A stretch of 64,000 nt of DNA from Armigeres subalbatus (taxonomy: Eukaryota > Arthropoda > Insecta > Diptera > Culicidae). Positions 1 through 9,966 of the stretch are shown here, piece after piece. The DNA is taken from the NCBI RefSeq assembly GCF_024139115.2, contig NC_085139.1, positions 144,014,652-144,078,651 on the forward strand, in the 5' to 3' direction. A program made the position numbers and the translations under genes. The stretch's first letter is position 1; the number at the start of each line of letters is the position of its first letter. The notes under the pieces were generated by a model, which was given only the letters and a program-made list of their open reading frames with translations, was not told the origin of the DNA and did no database searches.

Positions 1-200
1 CGTGCATTATGAAAAGAATCGAAAAAATTTCATTGAAAAGGTCAAAATAGCAACTTTCACTATTCCCATCAATTTACACATGTACGGCAGCATATTCATT
101 GCCGGTGTTTTTGAAAACAAAAATCGATATTGTTTTTTTTTTTCAAGGAGAGGCCCTTGGGTTAAAACAATTGTCTTCTTCGTATTATACATATAAAAAA
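1..200. repeat. AT-rich repeat remnant
   Basis: This stretch resembles 7676-7815: both have a phrase on 'caatttacacatg/caatttacatat' after a 'ggtcaaaa(a)tagca' block, and both end in a T-rich run followed by an 'aaggrg' block. It looks like a decayed copy of the 5' part of the hairpin-tailed retroposon family seen at 7595-7983. No coding potential is credible; the two short open frames here overlap on opposite strands and have no recognisable motif. Confidence 0.35.
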
Positions 201-253
201 CCAATCTTTGTATGTATGTATGTTTGTTAACTACTCCTGAACCACTTGACTAA

Positions 254-400
254 TTCTTCTTCATTGGCATTACATCCTGGGACATTGTCGCCTCGCAGCT
301 TATTGTTCATTAAGTACTTCCACAGTTATTAACTGCAAGGAACTCAGCCACCCTCAGCTAGGTCTTGCTTTGTAGCCGCGTATCTTACCGCACGAGGGGG
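254..400 (-). mobile_element. Feilai-type SINE, internally deleted
   Basis: On the minus strand this is the tRNA-related head (GC-rich block near 350-395) joined directly to the SINE tail (254-335, ending at the CTTCTT/AAGAAG-rich terminus). The central ~150 bp seen in the full copies at 8525-8811 and 21463-21752 are missing, as is the B-box GGTTCGATTCC. It is therefore a deletion derivative and unlikely to be transcribed by RNA polymerase III. Family assignment rests on near identity of the remaining parts with the complete copies in this window. Confidence 0.75.
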
Positions 401-429
401 TGGAAGAGTCATTGAGAAATTAGGGAGGG

Positions 430-660
430 TGTGGAGTTATGGGTACTGTTTATAAAATGAACGATTGTGGGTTGTTTATGAACCCGTGGGCCGATTTCAA
501 CCAAATTAGGTGCACATATTCTTTCCCTGTGTATAGAGGGGTGAGAGAAAAAAAGGCAAATATGCTGGGATGTGTTTGATTACAAATGGAACATTTCGTT
601 AAAACTTTGAAACATCTTGACCAATTGCAACAAAATTTGGGCGACATGATCGCTATACTA
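430..660 (-). repeat. Fragment of ~147-bp tandem-repeat family
   Basis: Read on the minus strand, the block around 490-530 contains 'aatttggttgaaatcgg', the anchor phrase of the tandem family at 13280-16352. Only about one and a half units are recognisable. The stretch 661-976 that follows is A-rich and I see nothing in it. Confidence 0.45.
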
Positions 661-976
661 AGGAAACGATAATAAGGAATAGGAGTGTTCTTGAGAAAAC
701 TGGGAAAAGTGTTTTTAAGGAAATGAGTAATTTAGTTCAAGTGATCGCATGAAGCAGTTTGAAGCAATAGAGAAGGCTTAATTCAAAATAAAAATAAAAG
801 AAAAAAAGAAGAAAATAGATTTGATAGAAATAGGAGGAAAAAAATAAGGAAGATATAAGAAAAGTGAGAACTAAGGATCCTCTTGTTCCTTAATGCCTCA
901 TGGCAATATGACTCATCACGATAAAATACATATGATTGTAAGAATTGCAGATGACGCTGAAAAAAAGCATACTCAT

Positions 977-1900
977 TCACAACAATGAATCAACAATTTG
1001 ACGCCACAATACACGGTTCGAGGCCTCATTTCTCCATCTTCGAATACGCCCCACGCTCGCCAAGTCGTTTTGCACCTTGTCTGCCCATCTCGCTCGCTGC
1101 GCTCCACGCTGTCTCGTACCTGCCGGATTAGAAGCGAACACCATCTTTGCAGGGTAGCTGTCCGGCATTCTTGCAACATGTCCTGCCCATCGTACATTTC
1201 CGGCTTTATGGATACTGGGTTCGCCGTAGAGTTGGGCGAGCTCGTGGTTCATTCTTCGCCAGCACACACCGTCTGCTTGCACATCGCCAATGATTGTCCT
1301 AAGCACCCGCCTCTCGAATACTCCGAATGCTTGCAAGTCCTCGTCGAGCATTGTCCATGTTTCATGTCCGTAGAAGACAATCGGTCTTATTAGCGTCTTG
1401 TACATAACACATTTGGTGCGGTGGCGAATCTTGTTTGATCGCAGTATCTTCTGGAGTAGTAGGCCCGACTGATGCGCCTTCGTATTTCACGACTAACTAA
1501 CGACTAACTAACTAATTTCACGAAGACGAATTCCTCGACCACCTCGAGGGTATCCCCGTATATCGTGACACTGCTTCCCAGGCGGGCCCTGTCGCGCTCG
1601 GCTCCGCTCACAAGCATGTACTTTGTCTTTGACGCATTTACCACCAGTACAACTTTTGTTGCTTCACGTTTCAGGCGGGTGTACAGCCACCTTTGCAAAT
1701 GTTTGGCCGACAATGTCAATGTCATCCGCGAAACAAATAAATTGACTGGATCTGTTGAAAATCGTACCCCGGCTGTTACACCCGGCTCTCCGCATGACAA
1801 TGTTGAACAACAGGCACGAAAGTCCATCACCTTGTCTTTGTCCCCGGCGCGATTCGAACGAACTGGAGTGTTCGCCCGAAATCTTCACATAGTTTTGCAC
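977..1900 (-). pseudogene. Decayed LINE reverse transcriptase, C-terminal half
   Basis: Three minus-strand fragments in shifted frames belong to one non-LTR retrotransposon ORF. At 1664-1900 is RT motif B/C material: RQGDGLSCLLFN, then FADDIDIVG, which carries the catalytic Asp pair. At 1504-1830 follows VVNASKTKYMLVSG. At 977-1405 is the post-RT region (LIRPIVFYGHETW, MNHELAQLYGEPS, RWAGHVARMPD). The N-terminal endonuclease and the first RT motifs are absent, so the copy is 5'-truncated, and at least two frameshifts plus a deletion near 1410-1500 break it. The RQGDGLS and YGHETW motifs suggest an RTE- or Jockey-like clade; I cannot fix the clade. Non-functional. Confidence 0.8.
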
Positions 1901-1929
1901 ACCGTTGCTTTGATCAGTCTGGTAAGCTT

Positions 1930-3715
1930 CCCAGAGAAGACAGCTACAATTTAAAATCGATTTTGACTAACTGTTTCTATGTTTTCTGATGCTAATTTAG
2001 TAGAAAAATAGTGTAAACTATTCCGACCTTACACCATGACTGGAAGTGGCCGTTTTGCCCCATTTACCCCAGGAATTGTATTTTTCTATGGCAGCTACCA
2101 TTTAAAATCAAATGCGGCTGATTATTTCTATGTTTTTTATGCTAGTTCAGTAGAAAATACGAATGGTAAAAACTTCGGCCTTGAAAAATGGAAGTGGCCA
2201 TTTTGCCCCATTTATCTTCAATTTTTTTTCTGGGAGCTACAATTTAAAATTGATTTTGGCTAATTATTTCTATGTTTTCTGATGCTAATTTCGGCCCTGA
2301 ATCATGACTGGAAGTGACCGAGTAGAATCTATTCCGACCTTATACCACGACTGGAAGTGGTCGTTTTGCCCCATTTAGCCCCTGGAATCGTATTTTTCTA
2401 TTGCAACTACAATTTGAAATTGGTTTAAGCTAACGATTTCTTTGTTATCTGATGCTAATTTAGTAGAAAATACAAATGGTGTAAATTCCGGCCTTGGATC
2501 ATGACCGGCAGTGGCCATTTTGCCCCATTAAACATCGATATTTTTTTATGCCTATTACAATTTTAAATCGATTGTGGCTAAATATTTCTATGTTTTCTGA
2601 TGCTAATTTGAAAGAAAATACAATTGTCATATATTTCGGCCTTAAATCATGACTGGAAGTGGTCGTTTTGCCCCATTTACTTTTTAAAATCTATTGCGGC
2701 TAGCTAATTCTATGTTTTCTGATGCTTAAAGTAGCCTCACACCTCAGGAAGATTTTCCGCTCTTCTCAATAATTAAAATGGAAATAGTAAGGCGCAATCG
2801 ATTTCAAATAGTAGCTGTGCTAAAAAAATATTTTTAGAGGCAAATGGGGCAAAACGGCCACTTGCAGCCATGATCCAAGGCTAGAATATGTAACAACCGT
2901 ATTTTCTTACAAATTAGCATTAGAAAACATAGAAATACCTAGCCGCAATTGATTTTAAATCGTGGCCGGATTATATACAATTTAGACCATTCGTATTTTC
3001 TACTAAATACGCATCAGAAAACACAGAAATCGTTAGTCGAAATTGTTTTTAAATTGAAGCTGTCATAGTAAAACTACGATTTTCGTGGGTGAATGGGGTA
3101 AAAAGGCCACTTCTAATTATGATCCAAGGCCGGAATTTATACCATTCGTATATTCTACTAAATTAGCATCAGAAAACATGGAAATAGTGAGCCGCAATTC
3201 ATTTTAAATTGTAGCTTACATAGAAAAATACGATTTCAGGGGTAACTGGGGCAAAACGGCCACTTCCAGTCATGGTATAAGGTCGGAATAGATACCGGAA
3301 TAGAAATAGTGAGCCGAAATCGATTTTAAATTGTAGTTGTCATAGAAAACTAAGATTTTCGTGGGTAAATGGGGCAAAATAGCCACTACCAGTCATTCTT
3401 CAAGGCCGGAATTCATATCATTCGTATTTTCTACTGACTAAGCATCAGAAAACATAGAAATAGACAGCCGCAATTGATTTTATATCGGAGCTGTCATAGA
3501 AAAAATACGATTCCTGGGGTAAATGGGGCAAAACAGCCACTTCCAGTCATGGTTTAAGGTCGGAATAGATACCACTAGTATTTTCTACTTAATTAGCATC
3601 AGAAAACATAGAAATAGTTAGCCGCAATCGACTTTAAATTGTAGCTGTCATAGAAAAAATATATTTTTTTAGAGTAAATGGGGCAAAACGGCCAGTTCCC
3701 ATAATTTCCATAGCA
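1930..3715. repeat. Head-to-head inverted array of ~150-bp tandem repeats
   Basis: From about 1930 to 2740, units of ~150 bp recur on the plus strand, each with 'ttttgccccattta' (near 2056, 2204, 2366, 2519, 2668), a 'gctacaatttaaaat' block and 'tctatgttttctgatgcta'. From about 2765 to 3715 the same unit recurs in reverse complement, with 'aaatggggcaaaa' near 2844, 3092, 3245, 3367, 3521 and 3677. The turning point is a short spacer near 2740-2765. This long imperfect palindrome made of subrepeats has the architecture of a foldback element. No transposase frame is present. Termini and target-site duplication are not clear. Confidence 0.85.
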
Positions 3716-3819
3716 CCATTCGATTTGTCGTGGATTTTCCCTTTAGGAAAGGTATTTTTCCGGCGCAGCAAGTAGCCGCAATAAATAGGTACCTTTTTGG
3801 GTCGGATTTTCCCCACTGT

Positions 3820-4385
3820 GCGGCGTGGTGTCTTTCCCCCTAACAGCGTTTTTTTCCAGTCCAGGACTACTGTCAGTCAGAGTCACAGTACACAGTCAGA
3901 GTACATGCGCTCTGTAGGTACATTTTAGCATTTCAGCTTAATGTTTCTATTGCGGGATACAGGAAATGACTTATCGGCAAACGTCAATCGCAAGTGTATG
4001 GGATCCATTCCGGAACTGTCGGTAGTGTCACGATAGTGCAAAGATCTGAAAAATCTGAAAAATTCCAACTGACGCTCCTGATCGGTTGCGCAGTTGCGGT
4101 AACGGTACTAGGTCGACTAGGAAAAGTCCCCCATGGTGTGTGCGCGTGCATCGTGGTGTGTGAACTTCTTCTTTTCGCCTAACTGCGTCTTCCCGGTCCA
4201 GTCCAGTCCAGTCCAGCCCAGGACTCTACTACTACTACTGTTAGTCAGTCAGTCAGTCAGTCAGTTAGTCAGTCAGTCAGTCAGTCAGTCAGCCAGTCAG
4301 TCAGTTAGCCAGTCAGTCAGTTAGCCAGTCAGTCAGTCAGCCAGTCAGTCACCCAGTCAGTCAGCCAGTCAGTCAGTTGGGGGCA
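3820..4385. repeat. Diverged duplication ending in (CAGT)n microsatellite
   Basis: A block at about 3825-3915 (a GTGGTGT phrase, a CCTAAC phrase, then CCAGTCC, GGACT, CAGTCAG) is repeated in diverged form at about 4137-4260. The second copy runs into a long CAGT/AGTC microsatellite (about 4241-4379) with occasional TTAG and CCAG variants, preceded by a short CTA repeat. The R1-clade LINE begins immediately after. The duplication may be 5' monomers of that LINE or the sequence it inserted into; the window does not decide. Confidence 0.6.
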
Positions 4386-4647
4386 GCAGGGACTTTGTCC
4401 AAGGGCTTGACGACCCCTCCCCATGGCCACTGCGAGTTAGACCGGGACCATCGTCCCTAACCCCTAATCCCAAGGCGTCAAGCGACCCGTGCCGAGGGGA
4501 TGCATGGCCAGGGGGTGAAATAATGAGCTAAGCCTTTAACGGAGCCTGTGGGGTACCTGGACACCCTCCACAGTAATTGTCCCTTACCGCGTCATGCTGG
4601 GCTCTGGCGTGGTGGACCTCTTTTCCCGAGCAAGTCGTAGGACCAAA

Positions 4648-4854
4648 ATGGAAAACCAAGACAATTCTTCAATTAGTGGTGGTAGTGTAGGCGACAACCC
4701 CTTCGCAAGAGGTGGGTTGTTCAGGTCTCCGCCTAGGAGGCCAGAGGCAATAGTCGGCAGCTCAGTTCGCAGTGCCAGCGTGGGTCTCTTAACCTTCATC
4801 TCGGCTAAAGAAACGCCGGTAGCAGACATCATGCACGCGTACAAAAAAGGATGA
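4648..4854 (+). pseudogene. R1-clade ORF1 (gag-like), N-terminal piece
   Basis: The ATG at 4648 begins MENQDNSSISGG, followed by NPFARGGLFRSPP. This matches the start of ORF1 in the copy at 59501-60916 (NPFASSGLVRSPP), which is why I choose this ATG over the earlier one at 4594. The frame ends at a TGA created by the insertion that follows. The next residues of the protein resume after 5215. ORF1 of this clade encodes an RNA-binding protein that coats the retrotransposon RNA. This piece alone has no recognisable domain. Confidence 0.7.
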
Positions 4855-5215
4855 GATTGAGCAACGACTGCTACGCGCACATAAAATTTAGCGCACGCGA
4901 GTCTCACGAAGCTTGTGTACCTCACATTAGCATTGGTGAGTCGCATTGAGACATCTCAATGCGATCAGCTCATGCGCTGTTTGCCATGGCAAACCTTTGC
5001 AAACAACAGCGAAGGTGCGTAAAACAACTTGGGCGGTAAATTTTCATTCAATAATATCGTCGCCTAAGTAACGCCAGCTATGCATTTCTAGCGCATGAGA
5101 TGAGTCTCATGAGACGTACAATGAGACACGCTCACTCAGTTATTTTATGCGCGCGATAGCTTCTCTCGTCGCACCGAATCGATGCTACGTGAGATTTTGT
5201 AGCTCATGGCACACT
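4855..5215. mobile_element. Short insertion (MITE-like) inside ORF1
   Basis: A ~360-bp AT-richer, non-coding stretch separates two parts of the ORF1 reading frame (…DIMHAYK before, YTRIKRLWPV after). Its two ends are roughly inverted: the left begins ATGAGATTGAGC and the right, reverse-complemented, begins ATGAGACAGTGTG. It also contains several GAGACTCAT-like short inverted motifs and related GCGCG(A)TA / TATGCGCGCG phrases. I could not define a clean target-site duplication, so the MITE assignment is tentative, though that an insertion interrupted ORF1 is clear from the protein comparison. Confidence 0.5.
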
Positions 5216-5682
5216 GTCTCATCCATGTATACACGAGAATCAAGAGACTCTGGCCGGTAGGGGTTATTGACGGCCCATGGCTTGTGGAGGCGATGAACCG
5301 CAAACGCGATGGGCTTTCCGCCTTCGAGGTGGCGACGGAACAGCTGGACGCCATCATCGGCTTTGCGTCATCGAAGCATAATATCAGCAAGGACCTCAAG
5401 AGGAGCTTGCAGAAACTTCGAAAGTCGATGCTGGACGCCAAGCTGGAGAGGGCGGTCGGGACGGCCAAGTGTAAACCCGTGAAATCGGTGGAGTCGAGGT
5501 CTACCCAGACTGAGGCCCAAGGATTCGCGGACTCGGGCAAGGTCGAATCGACCGAAGGCGTGCCAGCGAAGACGGTGGTGCCAAAGTCTACCCAGACTGA
5601 GGCTCAAGTATTTGCGAGTACGTCGGGGGTGACTGTTCCAACGGAGCAAACACAAAAACGAGGAAGACAGTCTCCAGGATGA
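5216..5682 (+). pseudogene. R1-clade ORF1, middle piece
   Basis: The open frame carries a charged, probably helical region (EAMNRKRDGLSAFEVATEQL, then ISKDLKRSLQKLRKSMLDAK) and two copies of a Thr/Gln/Glu repeat (STQTEAQ) about 38 residues apart. The helical segment aligns by position with VHKEIKDMVLKIRKALISA of the ORF1 at 59501-60916. It ends at a TGA at 5680-5682. Downstream, 5683-5842 contains stops in all forward frames, so at least one frameshift separates it from the zinc-knuckle part. Confidence 0.7.
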
Positions 5683-5842
5683 GCTCCATGGGGGCCGCTC
5701 CAAAACACGGAGGGTTACTACCCCGAACAAGGGTAGTGGAGCTGGGAAGCTGAACCCCGGCCAGATACCTCCAAAACCGGGGGAGGAAGGACCTGGAAAG
5801 GTTCGTCCACCCAGGAAAGACGGTGGTAAGGGGTTACGGTAG

Positions 5843-6670
5843 GCTGAGAGCTCTCAGCCGCACCAGACCTGGGAAATAGAGGGGGATGACGCCTCCTGGA
5901 CCCTGGTCAAGAACAAGAGGAAACCAAAGACGTCAAGGGCCGAAAAGAAGGCCCAGGCGGATGAGGGTAGCAAGAGGTCTAGGGTAGGCGCCAATCGCTC
6001 CAGGGGCGATGCCCTAGTCATCAAAACAGACGAGGCTAAGTACTCGGACGTCTTGAAGGCGATGAGGAGTGACGTTAAGCTCGGTGAACTCGGCGCCGAC
6101 GGCATCGAGCTGAAGCGGGGCGTCTCGCAAAAGGACGCCGCCTACAAGGAGTTGGCGGAGGAAGTCCTAGGCGAGACGGTCAAGGTGAGGGCACTCACGA
6201 CGGAGGTGAATCTAAGGGTTAAAGACCTGGACGAGATCACCGAAGTCGAAGAGCTTGTCACGGCACTGCGGCGACAGTGTGAAGTGGAGACGCCCACCGC
6301 AGCCGTTTGGCTACGGAAAGGTCCGGCAGGGACGCAGGTAGCATTGGTTCGGCTATCTGCAGCGGACGCCTCCAAGGTAGTCAAGTTAGGGAGCGTCAAG
6401 GTGGGATGGTCGGTGTGCCCTGTGGGCATATACGAGCAACCCGAAGTTTGCTTCAAGTGCCTGGAACCGAGGCACAAGCAATGGGACTGCAAAGGCCCTG
6501 ACAGAAGCAATCTCTGCCGACGCTGCGGATTGGAGGGACATAAGGCACAATGCTCCATGAACCCTCCCAATTGTTTGATTTGTTCCAGCAAAGCTGTGCA
6601 CAGCAAGCACTCCATGGGGGGTTCGATGTGCCCGGCGTTTAAGCGTGCTGCAAAATCACAGTGCAGGTAA
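5843..6670 (+). pseudogene. R1-clade ORF1, zinc-knuckle C-terminal piece
   Basis: The frame is open from about 5843 and contains SWTLVKNKRKPK, a region matched by both other R1 copies here (WSTVVGQKEKR; WQVVQKKTKK). Then come a conserved central region (DLDEITEVEELVTAL, RKGPAGTQVALVRL, KVGWSVCPV) and three Cys/His knuckles: CFKCLEPRHKQWDC, CRRCGLEGHKAQC and CLICSS..H..GGSMC. Three knuckles at the C terminus are typical of ORF1 in R1, Jockey and I clades. The protein ends at TAA 6668-6670 after AFKRAAKSQCR. The internal deletion that removed most of ORF2 lies right at this stop codon. Confidence 0.85.
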
Positions 6671-7134
6671 CGCAGCTGGCTTGCTCGGCTTCGCCCGAGT
6701 GTTTGGTGTACGCAGGTTTAGAGGAAACGGCGGAACACGTGTTGTTCGTGTGCCCACGTTTTCACGCAATGCGTGACCACATACTTGCCACATGTGGTCT
6801 GGACACTACCCCGGACAACCTAGTTCGGAGGATGTGTAAAGATGAAGTTGGCTGGAACGCCATTTTATCTGCTATCGCTCAAATCGTCTCGGAACTACAC
6901 AGAAGGTGGCGCGTGGACTCAAGGATGGCTAGTTCAGGCGTAAATAAGAGGTGGTCCAAGGGATCGGAGTCGGCTTCATGGGTCATACCGGTGGTCATGC
7001 TCTGTGGTCGAACTCGATCCTTTTATCGAACAAGTGGCCGCGCGAAGAACAACATGGTATCGTCGCTTTCGCGGCGTCGGTCAACCGGGCGGGTTCCGAG
7101 CCCGAGGACGGAAAGGGGTCCTCGTCAAGGCTGA
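6664..7134 (+). pseudogene. R1-clade ORF2, C-terminal remnant
   Basis: This frame contains ECLVYAGLEETAEHVLFVCPRF, the Cys/His-containing tail that follows the RT domain in R1-clade ORF2, then VRRMCKDEVGWNAI and SELHRRWRVDSR. The same succession is seen at 56509-57867 (ENIEETVEHVIFECPRF … MCREESTWNAV … SELQKKWRIDQR). No ATG of its own belongs to it: it is the tail end of a deleted gene placed directly behind ORF1. Endonuclease and RT catalytic motifs are absent. Confidence 0.8.
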
Positions 7135-7594
7135 GGTAGGCGTAGGCACCGCGTCGGCAAGTCCCTCTGTGTGTTGGGGAATAGGCCCTATCGCAGAAAG
7201 GTCAATTTGGGGTGCACGCGGCATCATCATTCTTGATACCAGTCGTGCAGAGGGAAGCAGGCGCGAAGTCGACCCTGCCCACCTTCCGAGGACATAGGGC
7301 GTGGTAAGGCCACCTGGAAAGCCGGCAACGCGCTGGCACGATACCATGGTGTTCTTCTAAAAAAGCGAGTTACGATGTTCGGTGCTGCAAGGACATGCAG
7401 CTAACCTCGAGGGTGCGTTGTGCACTGGCCCCTCTTTGAAGCATTACTTTCTGGTTGTACCGAAGGGACTATGGGCTTGGCGGCAATGGAAACGGTTTAG
7501 CGGGTCGGGAATGTAGTCCTGCCTCCCTCGTTTGTTGTTGGAGGTGGTCCCTAACCCCGCACTTCCTGGTAGTTTTAATTGTCATGAAACAATA

Positions 7595-7983
7595 AAAAAC
7601 GTAGATTAATCCACCTAGCAGTGATAATGCCTTTCTCATGTATTGAAGAAGGTAACGAAAACAATCACCTAAGATAGGTCAAAAATAGCACTTTAGGAAG
7701 TTGGATTTAACTTTTTCCATCAATTTACATATATTGCATTCATTTATATACATCACTATCGACGGAATATTTTTTTAAATTTCGCGTTTTTCTTTTCAAT
7801 AAGGGGTCCCTATGAAAATAAATGATAATTTGTCAACAACTTCGGAAGGCAGTGTCTAAAAGGTCCAATTTTAAATTGCAAACAATAAGACTGAATTCCC
7901 CGTCGAATACAACTTGTTGCGTGTAAATCGGTCAACGCTTAGTTCCAAAAAGCGCATATACAATGGTTAGATGCGCCTAAAAA
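7595..7983 (+). mobile_element. Hairpin-tailed retroposon, 5' part
   Basis: It starts with GATTAATCCACCTAGC, then GATAATGCCTTTCTC, the 5' signature also seen at 7984 (+), 38930 (-) and 63652 (-). The body includes a 'cgaatacaacttgttgcg' phrase, matching the conserved 'caacaagttgcattcg' motif of the family in reverse. The terminal hairpin is missing. The next copy (7984) begins where this one stops, after an A-run, so the second probably inserted into the first. Confidence 0.65.
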
Positions 7984-8404
7984 AAACCGGATTAATCCAC
8001 CTAGCGTTGGTGGTGCCTTTCTCGCATTTAGTTAAGACACCAACCTTATATGGGGTTTATATGGTTCGATGTACCATTTTCTTCATAACTTTAAAACGCA
8101 ATGACCGATCGTTATAAAATTCAATAGTGATCAACAAGGCTTTGTCTGTCGAATAAAACTTGTTGCGGGAAAAACGGTTAAGGATTTCTATACGAAAAGT
8201 TGTCTAATGTTTTTCATAGCTTTTGTGCACACACATACACACACACATACACACGGACAGACAGACATGTGCTCAGCTCGTCGAGCTGAGTCGATTGGTA
8301 TATAATACTATGGGTCTCAGAGGCTTTTATAAAAAGTTCGTTTTCGGAGTGAAATGATAGCCTTTCGGTACAACTTAGTTGTACGAGAAAGGCAAAAAAA
8401 AAAC
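7984..8404 (+). mobile_element. Hairpin-tailed retroposon with internal CA repeat, near-complete copy
   Basis: This ~0.4-kb copy shows the whole layout in one piece. It has a 5' signature GGATTAATCCACCTAGC; a GGTGCCTTTCTCG phrase; 'aacttgttgcggg'; a CA-rich tract (8226-8256); GACAGACAGACATG; 'tcgagctgagtcgattggtat'; a 'gggtctc' block; then a terminal hairpin (about 8361-8394) with stem GCCTTTC/GAAAGGC, inner stem GTACAAC/GTTGTAC and loop TTA. A run of ten A follows. A 3' hairpin plus poly(A) indicates a retroposon rather than a DNA transposon. No protein is encoded, so it would depend on a partner LINE. I cannot name the family. Confidence 0.75.
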
Positions 8405-8524
8405 AAACAAATAAAAAAACTTATTATTACAATAAATTATTACAATAGACTGTATAACTCGAAGAAAATGCATGAAAACAGCATAAAAATAAATTTGTTG
8501 TTAAGTAAATTCTTCTTCTTTTTA

Positions 8525-8811
8525 TCTTCTTCTTATTGGCATTACATCCCCACACTGGGACAGAGCCGCCTCGCAGCTTAGTGTTCATTAAGCACTTCCA
8601 CACGTATTAACTGCGAGGTTTCTAAAGCCGGGTTACCATTTTTGCATTCGTATATCATGAGGCTAACACGATGATACTTTTATGCCCAAGGAAGTCGAGA
8701 CAATTTCCAATCCAAAAATTGCCTAGACCGGCACCGGGAATCGAACCCAGCCACGCTCAGCATGGTCTTGCTTTGTAGCCGCGCGTCTTACCGCACGGCT
8801 AAGGAGGGCCC
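8525..8811 (-). mobile_element. Feilai-type SINE, full length
   Basis: Read on the minus strand, the element starts GGGCCCTCCTTAGCCGTGCG, has an A-box-like region, then the B-box GGTTCGATTCC inside 'gctgggttcgattcccggt', the internal promoter of tRNA-derived SINEs. The tRNA-unrelated body and an (AAG)n-rich 3' end follow on the low-coordinate side. It agrees in length and sequence with the copy at 21463-21752. The target-site duplication is obscured because both flanks are simple sequence. This is not a functional tRNA gene: it cannot form a complete cloverleaf. Confidence 0.9.
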
Positions 8812-9966
8812 TTTTTTAGATGAACTGGACTCTAATATTGTTGTACCATTGTAGCACTTTCTTGCTACAATGGCAGCTGGCTAAATATAACCAAAACGTA
8901 AATGGGCCATCATGGGACTGAATGAAGGGTAAAATCCGATCTGCGTCAAGCAGATGGATTTTGCAGGACTGTGCATAATTATTTTTCTTTTCTCTTCCTG
9001 CATGGTGAATATACTTTGAAACCACGTTAGTTTCAAACTGTATCTTGTTTTGTTTCAATATTTTTATGTCAATGAGTGTGGAAAACCTCTAAACAACTTT
9101 AACATTCCAAGTACATAGTGTATTTATGGACATGATATTCGAATGCTTGAATGGTTCAGATCTGTGGAAAATCTCATCAAATTTTGAGCTGCGGAAATGT
9201 CCCAGCTGTGGGATGCGATACCAATGAAACTCTGCTTGCAAGTAAAGCACCAGCAGCAACCTATGGTCATGGTGTTAAGCAAAATCCGGTTGATATAAAA
9301 AGAAATACAGTCAAGTTCAACACGGTGGGTGGTGACGTATACCTACCATAATTTTTCAACTGCTTGGCTCCAATGGCGTTGGTGTGTTGGTTCGTCGACC
9401 ACAAACTTTTTATACGCCACAAATTAGCTGAATTGGGTAAAAGTTGGTCGAGAAATCGCGTTTGATAGCAATGACTACCCACCATGTTGCAGATGACTAC
9501 GTTGTAAAATAAAACGCCCCCCGAATCTGGCCACAGTCCTGAACTTTTTGACTATAAACATCGAAGCGTGTTAACATTTTTAACGTAATGTGGGTAGATA
9601 GCCACCGTCTTTTTAATTCATGTTTATTCTGGAGTTCAATGAACTTTAGTCCGAACGCGAAATGTTCTATGCAATGGGTAACTTTGTGTAACGTGTAAGT
9701 GGAATCCTTAACATACTTCAACCAATCAACCTTTCATAGCATTTTCAACAAGTAGACAAGATTCAATTTGTCTTGTAAGTTCAAGACAATAAGTTTGAAA
9801 AAAATGCTCTGCAATGTACGATCTTCGATTATAGCTTCCCCATGGAATCCACAGTTTCAGGTTGAATGTGCCATCTACTATTGATTGGGAATAGAAACAG
9901 TATAATGCTCTAATAAACTTGACTTTGTGTTCATTCTGTGTTTTTTTCCTTTCTCTCGATTCCCAG
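8812..9966. other. Non-coding stretch, probable intron upstream of exon
   Basis: No convincing coding region, RNA gene or repeat family is visible. Short open frames on both strands (for example 9267-9485 minus and 9151-9351 plus) overlap each other and show no domain. Because a strong 3' splice site ends the stretch at 9966, most or all of it is probably intronic. Confidence 0.5.

Larger units (their letters stand above)
4386..7594 (+). mobile_element. R1-clade LINE, internally deleted (lost endonuclease and RT)
   Basis: The element runs from the end of the CAGT microsatellite to an A-rich tail (AACAATAAAAAA) at about 7594. It has a GC-rich 5' UTR, an ORF1 with three zinc knuckles, the last ~150 codons of ORF2, and a GC-rich 3' UTR. 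Compared with the copy at 55837-61553, nearly all of ORF2 is missing: the ORF1 stop at 6668-6670 is followed at once by the ORF2 C-terminal domain. ORF1 is further broken by a ~360-bp insertion (4855-5215) and frame disruptions at 5683-5842. Any mobilisation would need enzymes supplied in trans. Its 3' end abuts a hairpin-tailed retroposon. Confidence 0.85.

Noticed and set aside
4594..4647. ATG at 4594 as start of R1 ORF1
   Set aside because: The residues before 4648 have no counterpart in the other ORF1 copy, whose start aligns with the ATG at 4648.
8701..8811. tRNA gene suggested by A- and B-box motifs
   Set aside because: The sequence is the tRNA-related head of a SINE, repeated at 21650-21752; it has no full cloverleaf or acceptor pairing.
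9267..9485. Possible small gene on the minus strand
   Set aside because: No conserved motif, overlaps an opposite-strand frame of similar length, and lies in a probable intron.
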